A DNA stretch of 29,868 nucleotides from Mesotaenium endlicherianum (lineage: Eukaryota > Streptophyta > Zygnematophyceae > Zygnematales > Mesotaeniaceae). The position numbers and the translations under genes are program-made. Of this stretch, positions 10,941-20,781 are shown piece after piece. Each line of letters starts with the position of its first letter. Position 1 is the stretch's first letter. The stretch is taken from NCBI GenBank assembly GCA_009602735.1, contig WELA01012227.1:305270-335137 (forward strand), in the 5' to 3' direction. The notes beneath the pieces are model-generated. The model searched no databases and was not told the DNA's origin. It was given only the letters and a program-made list of their open reading frames with translations.

Positions 10941-11684
10941 AATGAGCTAGCGAGTGGTTGAAACTGCTCCGTGCAGCACAGAGGAAAATTGGTTGCTAAG
11001 AGGTGATGGTACCTCCGGAGTTTGTTTCGCACTCTTTCCATGCCTACTGTATGTGTGCCCGATGGTGCAGCACGGTTTCAATAGAAGAGTTGCAGTTTAC
11101 TCCTTACCTGCTACTGCATTATCTTTGTAAGTGTTGTGTCACCACACCACTATAAATCTCTGTTTCCTTGTTTCCTTGCACTTCGGGGCATAAAAGACAT
11201 CAAATTGCCTGCACACTTACTGCCGCACAAGAAATGGAAGTTCTTATATCCATGCAATGAGTTTTTTGCAATCAAGTTTCGCCTCTATCTGGTGAGCAAA
11301 AGGGTTCGACATTATCATTTCTACCATGTCTAGGAAACAAAGTTGATGATGTTACTTTTTAACACATTGGTTTGCGACAAACCAGAATTTAACTGTCATA
11401 CTGTTTCACATGTGCGATAACAGTAGTCTTCTTTTTGACATTTGCAGGTTAATGAAGGAGGAAAAAACATTCCTCCGAGAAATAGTTAGACAAGAGTCGT
11501 GCAAACAATTAACACAGTAACTAAAATCTATCTCCAACCTGTACGGAAATGGCCTAATGAATTGTGTCATGATTGCTGTGCCATGCGTCCATAAGCTTAC
11601 AGAGCAAGCAAAATTCATACCAACAATCCCCCCCACTTTGCCCTTCGACCCCCCTACACTAGTTTTGAGGGTTTGAACACAATT
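10941..11684. other. Convergent 3' flanks of the C3H and PnsB1 genes
   Basis: A 744-bp AT-rich spacer lies between two convergent stop codons. It should hold both 3' UTRs and polyadenylation signals; a TGTAA occurs near 11126 but no canonical AATAAA was assigned. No coding signal was recognised. Confidence 0.6.
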
Positions 11685-13667
11685 CTAAAACGCCAATGCT
11701 GGCACAGCTTCAGAGGCAGCCAGAGTCTTCACAGCCGCTGCTGCGGCTGAGAGGTCAACATCGGCCAGCTTCCCCGTCGACGATGCAACCACCGTGCAGT
11801 TGTGAGATTCCGCATGAGGAGCAAACAGCTTGGCCTTCTCCACCGATCCAAAGAGGGCAACACTACAAGCCGAGACATGCAAGCAAAGACCCGGGTCAAG
11901 CTCTGCTCTTCACAGCAATAGCTGCAACATACAGCCATGCCCTCAAGCGGCTACACTATTCTTCAACGGCCCCGCTGACTTCTCAAGAGTTGGAGAGCGC
12001 ACGGCCCCACTCAGAAAGAGTACTAACAGGGGCATACAGAGACGAGAGTTGGCAATCCGTTAGACCAGCGTGGACTGGCGGCTCCTGATAGTTCCTAGTG
12101 CTGTAAGGAGCTGAGGAACCGGCCCGCTTACATAAGCAGGTAAGGCACTGAAGAATTTGCACCCCCGATACATGACTCATTTCCAGAGGGTCCGTCACAT
12201 GCATCGGATAGGGTCCCCATCACTCCCACCCATTACACCAGAGCCAGAGCACCGCCAAGCTGCCAACAACCGAGACAAAGAGCAAGCAGCCCAGCCCGAG
12301 AGTTCTAACTTGCAATCATACTCAAACATGCCTTCGGAATAAAAGAAGAAAAGCAGAGCAGTAGAGAGAGGCCGGGGTGACAAAGAAGCATGGGCTCTGC
12401 AGCTGTCGACAAGCACCTGGGCTTCTTGAGGGCCATGGAGAGGAGCAGAGCGGCCGTGTTGGTCGTCACCACGCCCGCCGAGTCCTCGATCGTCGCCGCC
12501 AGCTGTACCCACAAGCCAGGCAGAGAGCCACACAGCAGACGACAGGGGGCACTCAGGAGATGCACGCACGCACGCACGCATTCAGGCGGGCAGGGAGGGC
12601 TGCGCACGTCAACACTCTGTGGGGGACAGTGAAATAAAGTAGGGAAGGGCGGCTCAGTCTGCAGCCATCCTTCAAAGTACTGACAGGCCTGTTACACACA
12701 CACGGTATGCGAGGTGCAGCCCCAGCTCGTCGCAGTTCCCAGCATGGAGGCGTGGGCATGGCCCTCTGCTTTCTTCTCGAGAACAGGAAAAGGGCACGGA
12801 ATCAAGCGGGAGGATCCCAATCTCCCGAGCCATCTGGCAGGCGGAGAGACGACGGTGTTGTGGTCTAAGAGTCCTTTCCGAACCAAAACCAACGATGTCT
12901 GCCAGCTCTGCCGAGAATTCGTCGCCCAGTTGCACACGCTCGCAGCATCTCATGGCAGCAGATTGTCGGGAGAGGCAGTGCACTGTTTAGACCTATACGA
13001 GAAGATAGTGCACTCAGACACGCACTCGCACACGCAAATGCAAACGCACAGCCACATCCACACACACCCGGCAGTACCATGCCACACGGCACAGCAAAAG
13101 CACCTGCAGGAAGGGGAAGGGGACGGGGTAAGAAGGGGGCAGCGTGCAACGAAACGATCAGGCTGACACACTAGCCAACTGCAGAGGTCAGGACTGTTCG
13201 AGTACACTTGGCACTGCACGAGACACACTGCACGGGAGAGGAGGAGGCGTGCACGCTTGCTGCATGGGATGAGAGCAGACCTGGCCGGGGGTGGTGACGC
13301 GCAGGATGCGGGCGTCGGGGCCGAAGGCAGCCACCACTTTAGGCCTGTCGATCTCGTTGGGGATCACCACCAGCACCTCGCCCCTGCAGGAGAAGGACCG
13401 GGGGGGNGCAGATGTGCATGGATGCTCTAACTCAACGCACGGTAATGCTCCTCTGTGACTTCATCTCGCATCACGCTGGCTCTGGCTCAAGCTTCGGCGC
13501 TCACACAGTCCAAGAGTCCATGCGTAAACTGGGAGGCATGCAGCGTGCGCGCTAGAGATGGTCCCAGGGTAGCCGTTGGGACAGATATGAATTGCCTCTT
13601 TAGTCTGCTGGCTACAACCGCATGCATGCATGCACTCGTAAACAATCGCCTCACACGCAATGTCAGG

Positions 13668-13702
<35 letters not shown>

Positions 13703-16700
13703 CATGCATGCGGGCTCGCGTGCGTCCGTGCACAGACACTCCCGCATTGCTGGGTACGCGCCGCGGGGGGGGGCAGACTACTCCCTTGCAAGTTGGGGNN
13801 NNNNNNNNNNNNNNNNNNNNNNNNNNNNNNNNNNNNNNNNNNNNNNNNNNNNNNNNNGGGGGGGGAAGGGGGGGATTTTGGAAGTCAATAGCTGCCCGCC
13901 GGTACACTCACTCGATGCTCTTGGCCACCTCCGCAAGGGCCTTGGCGGACAGCTGGCTGTCGGGGTCGCCCGCGGAGCGCATGCAGGCGGCGGAGTCGGA
14001 CTCGAGGCCGTGGATGACGGTGTAGTGGCCGGGCTTCACGCCGGCGGCGCTCAGGTTGCCGCGCGCTACCAGCTTGACGGCGCCGGGGACGCCCACACTG
14101 AGCGGCACGGGCTGGCCGAGCGCGTCGGCAAAGATCGTCGCCTGGCACAGCTCGTCCACCAGCTCCTGGTACCTGCGCGTCCGCGACACAGTTGGGGAGA
14201 TGACGGTCAAGCGCTTCTCTGAATTCTCTGAGATAATCAAGTTTGATCACGCCGCCCAGAAGTGTTATGAGACACGGAGAGGCTCGCACCCACGACGGTG
14301 TTGATACTTTTGTGTCAGAGAATTACTTCACGACAAATGATAAGCCAAGGAGCAGCTTTAGCAGACACATCGCCACGCGGGCGGTTGACGTGGGGTCGTC
14401 CTCAGGGACCCGGCATAGGTGCAGAGGTGCTGGATCTCAGAGATTGAGTGATGGTGATTCAGAGGATAGACAGGTGCATTGATTAAGGGCAGGAATCGAC
14501 GACGGCAGAATGTTGACAAGATGTGGAGGGCTGAGAGGGTTGAGAAGAGAGGGCAGGTTGCAGGGAAGGTGGTGCGCCACGACAGATTGCACAAGGGAGA
14601 AGTGGCGTTTGAACGTGCCAATTGGTGACGCCCTGTTCGTGTCTACACGCTTGAGTGTGGGGTGGGGTGAGGGTCCCCATATGGCGCGCTCCATCGCCGG
14701 GGAAGAGACAGGCCATCAGTGACTCCACGTTCAGGGCTTACTTTGCCGATTAACATGTCAAGCTAGTATGAAAGGTTGCACCCTCTACCTCCGCAGCCCC
14801 TCCTGGCAGAGGGGCAGCCTCCATCTACAGAGTGAGTTGCGGCGTGGCCGGGAGCTTGTATAAGCAAACATTGATGCGCTATTTGAGGAGGGAAGGAGCC
14901 TAGGACGAGCAAGAAGAGCAGCAGTGTTCGCAAACGCGAGCGCGCACATCTGTGTGCGTGCGTGTGCGGGTGTGGGTGTGTGTGGTGTGCGTGCGCGCGC
15001 GCAAACGTGTGTAAGAGCTGAAGGCAGTGCTGCAGTCTCAACCACCAACTCTGAGGTGGGCATCTCTCCTCACAGGCAAGGCCCGCCTCACGGCTCAAGG
15101 ATTTTCACACCCCCCTTTTGCCTGTGCTTAATGGTCCAGGGAACAAGTGACGGACAACGCAGCTACCATCTCTGCTCAGCCAGGCGAGGGCCAGCATCCA
15201 GTATGAAATTCAACACCTTCTCTGCCCTGTTCTACTACTCTACCAGCAATTGGTACCAGTGCGTCTCATCACAGGGCATCCTGCTAGGTGTCATTGCTTG
15301 GTCCTACTGCGCATGGAGAACTTTCTTCGACCGCAAGCTCAGTTCTGTTATGGCGTCTATCGCAAAAACGCCCATGGCACACAAACCGCTGATTCTTCCA
15401 TATCGATTGGAAAGGCTCTCAGCAAAGGCAGGGCCGGCAAGAGGGGGGAGGAAGGGGGGGGGGGCAGAAGGGAGGGTGCAGAAAGGAGAGGGCAGGGTAG
15501 CGAGGATATCAATCGACAAATCAGCACAGCCTGCGCTGCCAAAGAGAAGGCCAGCTTCGTCGGCATTGTCAAGGGGGAGGGGCACATGCATGCGTGCGAC
15601 AAGCTCTCCTCTCTCGGGACCTCTTACATGTTGTAGCCCCGCTGGGCGAGGCCAACAGTCTCAGTGCGGATGCTGGTGCTGAGGAACATGCCCGCCCCTG
15701 CTCCATTGGCATTGGGGATGACGTAGGCGATCCTCTGGCGCGCGTCCGTCATGAAGAGGAACATGGCATGGCCCATGCCAGCCTGGCGCGTGGACAGGAC
15801 CATGTCATAGCACTCGTTCTGCACACTCCGACCGGGCCGTGGGAGACGTCACGTGCAAATGCCACATGCAACATGCCACATGAAAACGTCAGGTCCTGCT
15901 GCCGACACATGCACCTGCCACGTGTCAGCACTTTCCCGATGGCCGTACAGACCTGTGCGAGCCCCATGCCCCACGCTAGACCATGAGCATCTGAGCCAAC
16001 TTTGGTCACGGTATGTATCTTTTAAGTTGAAAATAAGCAAACCCTGCGCGAATTCCATGCCACCTTCTGTGGGAGGAAGAATACAGACATAGCCACTTTA
16101 AAGTGACCAGATTCTGTGTATGTCGATGTCCACAATGCCGGCGAGGAGAATTGACTGGACTAAGTCTGTTGCTTGGAAAAGTCAACCTGATAGAAAGCAT
16201 GAACGTGATCACCGTACATCAATCAAGCTACTGCCCTTGCTGACCCCTCAAACCTAGCCAACATCCAACACATGCCTTGGCAAAAGAAGAGGAAGTGCGC
16301 TACCAAGTCCCATACACTCAGCAGCTAGACACCATGACGAGACTATATGAGTAATCATCACCCAAGACACTCGCAAAGCCCCCAGGTTTTTATGGTTGTC
16401 TCCGTCAGCTGGCAGTGTAGTTTCAAGGACATGCTGAACTTTAGGTAACAGGGCAACTTCCTCGCGCAGACATGAGTAAGGCAAGGTTTTGTAAAGGCCA
16501 CACGATTCTCCTGCTATCATGAACGAGTGGTCCTAGACCCCCTGACCACCATCCTCTTTTATAGTGCATTCCAATCATTTTGCTAACCAGGAGGAGTCTG
16601 CCTAAATCACATTGTCAATAATGTCTATTTCCGTACGCAGAATAAGGTAACTTGATGAGGTCGTCCTAAGTTGGCCACCACAATGCTTGACTGGAGATCA

Positions 16701-17578
16701 ACAAGTACCATATCTACCAACAGCTAGTTCGTTCAAACTGGCATTATTCAGGCCTCCATGGTTTATGCCATAAGTCTAGCAACTTAGGGATTGTATCATC
16801 TGGCATAAGGGGAGGAAGGGAATGACGGCACCCATACCTTGAGCTTGCCCAGCATGTCTGTGTAATCTGCAGGGACTACCATGGGCTCATCTACATCGTA
16901 TACCCATGCTCGTCGCACATTCTTATTCAGCTCATACGTTTGCTTTCCTCTTGCAGTAGCAACTATGTCGATTCTAACTCCAGGATATTTTTCTTTTAGA
17001 AGTTGGATGACAGGAAAGAAGAGCAGATTCTCGTATACACCTCCTGATACAACGAGCGCGCAGTTCCTGACATCTCCTCTAATGTACAGACCTAAAGAAG
17101 CTATCTCCAGGTTGTAACCCTTCGGAAACAAGAGGTAACCGTCTTTACTGTCTGGGTCAGTCGGGGGTCTAGGCTCTTGGGCATCCTGCCGACCCGACGA
17201 CATGAGACTACCGTATTGCATTTCGGGGTCTTCCCCATAGTCAAAAGGATCGTCAAAGAAACGCTTCTTCTTAGCAGCGAAAGGGACTGTCCTTGTATGT
17301 CTGTTAACTTGTGATGGCGTCGAATTTCCGAAGCTGCTTTGTCTTGCAATGCAGGAAAATGAATCAACTGTGGATGTACCGCGCAAGCACAGCCTGTGCT
17401 CGTTCAGTTTTTCCTGTCCCGACAAGGCATTCACTACTCCAGGAATGCACCTGGCTTCCTGCAAGTAGCTCCCTTGAGCACCACATTGTGGAGAAACACA
17501 AGAGGTTGAGGTTGAGCTCAGGACCGTGGCTAAACTTCTCGGTAAAAGACGAGCAAGCCCAGAGCTTATTGCCGCCAT
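11685..17578 (-). CDS. PNSB1: Photosynthetic NDH subcomplex B subunit 1 (PnsB1/NDF1/NDH48-like), six exons, complete
   Basis: PnsB1 is a nuclear-encoded stromal-side subunit of the chloroplast NDH complex, which drives cyclic electron flow around photosystem I. Exons run 17578-16838, 15818-15628, 14172-13912, 13383-13281, 12502-12417 and 11862-11685, with phases 0, 2, 2, 0, 2 and GT-AG borders, giving 519 aa. Residues 1 to about 100 are Ser/Arg-rich, poor in acidic residues and divergent, as in a plastid transit peptide. The conserved core starts RFFDDPFDYGEDPEMQYGSL, then IASLGLYIRGDVRNCALVV, SGGVYENLLFFPVIQLLKEK and ATARGKQTYELNKNVR. Exon 2 gives STRQAGMGHAMFLFM and YVIPNANGAGAG. The splice to exon 3 restores GYNMYQELVDEL. 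Exon 4 ends LRVTTPGQ, exon 5 adds IEDSAGVVTTNTAA, and exon 6 adds VALFGSVEKAKLF and VASSTGKLADVD. The fold is related to GT9/heptosyltransferase-like proteins, but the subunit is thought to be structural. Arabidopsis PnsB1 is about 460 aa, so the extra length is mainly N-terminal. A 59-base N gap lies inside intron 3. The family name is from memory of the land-plant protein. Confidence 0.83.
13016..13070. repeat. CA-rich simple repeat in PnsB1 intron 4
   Basis: Imperfect CACGCACTCGCACACGCA-type repeat between exons 4 and 5; GU-rich in the transcript sense. Confidence 0.85.
13671..13700. repeat. (CA)15 in PnsB1 intron 3
   Basis: Fifteen perfect CA units, followed by TGCATGCATGC (13701-13711). 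A related CATGCATGCATGCA tract lies just upstream at 13621-13634, so ATGC-type palindromic repeats sit on both sides. Confidence 0.95.
13799..13857. other. Assembly gap (59 N) flanked by G runs
   Basis: The N run lies in PnsB1 intron 3 between exons 4 (13383-13281) and 3 (14172-13912), so no coding sequence is lost on the model given. It is preceded by GTTGGGG and followed by runs of G broken by AA. A further single N is at 13407. Confidence 0.99.
14949..15003. repeat. TG/CG-rich simple repeat in PnsB1 intron 2
   Basis: Imperfect (TGTGCG)n/(TG)n ending in GCGCGCGCG. It reads CA/CG in the PnsB1 transcript sense. Confidence 0.85.
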
Positions 17579-19363
17579 GCCTAAGTATCAGGGCTATCTG
17601 CAGGCCAATGGCACTCTTAGAATTTCCTTGCTTCTCGCTCTGCCTTCATGCCAGACTACCAAGGTACCACCAACCTGCTAATGTGCTGCAGATGTGGTAC
17701 GAATTAACTAACTGCAGACGGAGAACCTTGGCAAGGTCATTCGACACCGAAATTTCCAGTTACAGTCGCGGTGGTAACTAACGGAAGGACAGAGGAAAAA
17801 CGGCTTATTCCAGAAGTTAATTCCTCCAGCCGATCCGACATAAAATGGCTTTCAGCCTGATCCAGAGGCCGTCGATGACCGTTCAGGACGGCTGTCGAGT
17901 GCTGTCGAGCATATTGTGGGGGATTGCAGTCGCTAAATAAATCGTAAAATGACGGGCGACAAGTATTTGCTGAACAAGGGCAAGTAATCTCTGGATCGGC
18001 CGACAACCGGGATTGATAAAATAGATAAGTGACGACGGATAGTAAATTTTGCGGCTCCTAATGTTCGAATGGAGTAAAAACTTAAGAGCCTATCATCAGA
18101 AGGGACTCCCGCCAGATGGCCAGCGAAACCTTGTGGATAACGCTGTCCAATGGACCAGACGTTTACAGCTTGAAATCTTTGATGCCGTCGGGATGCGTTT
18201 TGGCTTGTGTAGGTCTACAGGCGTCACGACAAGCAACCTCAAACGCTGACGACTCCAGGAATCTACGTTGACATGCTATGACCGCGGTTCTTTAATGACA
18301 GTGTGCTTCTTTTAAACATTTCATGACCTTAGTGACATTTGGTGTGCAGGGGGGAAGTGTAAAAACATTTTTAAAAAATAACATCAATCGATTAAAGGTC
18401 TGAAACAATATATATTTCTATTAATGAGGAGGAATAATAGCGCCAAAAATTAGACCCCAAAAGGCGAGTATACCAATAAATAAGGCCAACAAACAGGGAA
18501 CCACCACAATGACGGCAAGTTTGAAGTTTACCCTTCACGACTCTCGAGCAACTTTTAGCAACTTTATACGTGCTACTTTGTTCGACAATTATGACGATGA
18601 TATGTGTTCGACGCTGTGACCAAAAGGAATTAAGCTTGCATGCATAACGAGCCGCTAATGCAAAACGCATTTTTCCAAGTATCTGCCCATGCAAAGCCAT
18701 GCTTCGATCTCGTGCGGCCATTTGGCAGTCAGTGTCCTCGAGCTGTTCGTTAAAGTTTTTGTGAGTATAATGATCATGACTTTGTGTATCCTTTGATAAG
18801 ACCCCGAGAGGTAGAGCGTCGTGTAGAATCAGGTTTGTCAATGGCTGTCCGGTTCTTCTTCATGGCTCCCCTGGCTCGCCAATGTCCACTGAATACAATG
18901 TAATCAGCTAAATTTTTCGTATGCTGCAAGGTCGACTCGCGATACTCCAGCGGCAGCCAATCTAGCTCTAGGAGAAATTTACTCTGGTACCCTAATTAAG
19001 GGTTGTAGTGCATGAAAAAACGCCTTTCTCCGGAAGGCAAGCCCTGTATCGTTTCTGATATCGCTGATTCTGCATAGTGCTCCTCTTTCGTTGTATGTGC
19101 AGATAATTCTTGGCGATAAATTCGCTAAGGTGCTTTCCATGCAAAGACTGAAACTGTTTCGGTAAAGAAAAAATATGCGTTGTTAGCAGCAATAAGCTTT
19201 GGCGAACTACGATGACCATGTTGAGTTGAGAAGCCAGTTCATCTATCCAGGGGTATCCGCACTCTGTAGCTGTCTGTGCCTACATGTATAGAGCGCCCAT
19301 TGCTAAGTTGACATCTGTCGAGGTCTCAAGCCTGATCAGTACATTATCAGGCGGTCAGCCTCA
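17579..19363. promoter_or_regulatory. Divergent intergenic (candidate bidirectional promoter) between PnsB1 and the MFS gene
   Basis: A 1.8 kb region separates the PnsB1 ATG (17578, minus) from the transporter ATG (19364, plus), so both promoters must lie here unless unseen 5' UTR introns exist. It is AT-richer than its surroundings. A GATAAA (18014-18019) and a GATAAG I-box-like motif (18024-18029) sit about 440 bp upstream of PnsB1; I-boxes are linked to light-regulated plant genes, but such short words occur by chance. A perfect-length 10-bp direct repeat, GCTGTCGAG(T/C), lies at 17891-17910. The region also contains one unassigned open frame (18392-18841, minus). Confidence 0.5.
18392..18841 (-). 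CDS. Orphan ORF, doubtful
   Basis: A 149-codon open frame starting with ATG lies inside the divergent intergenic region. The translation has no family I recognise. It includes a CRHC pair (residues about 107-110) followed by a hydrophobic, aromatic stretch (GSLFVGLIYWY). Composition is unlike the GC-rich exons nearby. An open frame of this length could arise by chance in 1.8 kb read in six frames. It may also be an exon of an unrecognised gene or a long 5' leader. Confidence 0.15.
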   Translation of the reverse strand: MTNLILHDALPLGVLSKDTQSHDHYTHKNFNEQLEDTDCQMAARDRSMALHGQILGKMRFALAARYACKLNSFWSQRRTHIIVIIVEQSSTYKVAKSCSRVVKGKLQTCRHCGGSLFVGLIYWYTRLLGSNFWRYYSSSLIEIYIVSDL

Positions 19364-20738
19364 ATGCAGTTACAGCAGGGAAGCTGGCGGCTATGGTGGT
19401 CGCTGGCCCTTGTCAACCTGGCTGCCATAATGGAGAGGGCAGATGAGGGCCTGCTGCCCGCTGTCTACAGAGAAGTTGGAGTTGCATTCAATGCCAGCCC
19501 GTCTCAGCTAGGATCCCTGACATTCATCAGGTACTGACTCTTGTCAGCTTGTCTTGAGTTGATCACGGTGTCACTCATTGCATATATTTCTTGTGTGCGT
19601 GCGTTTGCGTGCATTGTGTGTGTGTGTGTGTGTAGGCGCATGTGCATGTGAAATGTGTGTGTGGTATATTCAGAACTTTGCTGAGCTCGTGTACAAACTT
19701 AGTGCATACTTATTACCGGCTCACTTTCTTGATTGACAGAGTTGTCTTTGCTCTATCGAGGCAGTCAGAGAGAACACTGCGGAAAAGTAGCCCCCTGTTC
19801 AATAGCCCCCCTATCCTGCATTCAAACACAAAGTGAAGCTACTTGAGCAGAGGACCAATGTGTATGCTCACAATGTTGCAGCTCCCTGCGGCGAAATAGC
19901 ATAAAAAAGAACACACCTTGACTATCGAGCGCGCATGATAGCTGATACATATCTGGAATCAATCAAGCCCCTGGTCTAAACTGGTCCATCCGGGTCACCA
20001 ACGCTGGTCAACCGTGGTCAGCGATGGTCAACCATGGTCACCTGTCACTGCATGGTGTAGGGACGAGCTCAATCAACCCATGTCAGGCTGATGCACATGC
20101 AGGAGGACACTCTCAGGCAACTCTGACGATCATTGACCTTCTGCTCGTCTGCACCAGAGCTGTGGTGCAGGCAGGTTCATCCCCCCTGGCTGGATTCTTG
20201 GCTCTGCACTATGACCGGGCGGCAGTCATTGGGGCGGGGACCATCTTTTGGGCGCTCTCCACTGCAGCCGTTGGACTGGCCCAGAGCTACTGGCAATGCG
20301 CCATCTGGCGAGCTGTGAACGGCATTGGCCTGGCCATAGTGGTCCCAGCGCTGCAATCGTTTATAGCCGACAGGTCAGCAATCGCCCGCTCCTCGCTTCT
20401 CGATTTCTAGTCCAGCTGTCAGCACAAGTAGGAACTAAGCTATGAAACCCACTGCTCAGATCTGCTCGGAACTGCTCGAAAGTGCTCGATGACGCCGAGT
20501 TGTGTGCCCTCATAACAAGCGTACGGCGAGCAACGGAGCCCCCCCCCTAGCTGACTCAGAGATACTACACTGACGGCCTTGCATGCCCCCCCCCACGCTC
20601 TTTGACAAGGCAACGATACTGAAGAACTTCTCTGCATCAAGGGATAACACTCAAGCGCTTATCTGCACACATTACACATACACACATACACACACACATG
20701 TGCACACGTACACACACACGCGCGCGCATGCGTGGCGT

Positions 20739-20781
<43 letters not shown>

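Noticed and set aside
13621..13711. Short direct repeats that look array-like
   Set aside because: CATGCA and CA simple repeats without spacers of constant length; not CRISPR, and the host is eukaryotic.
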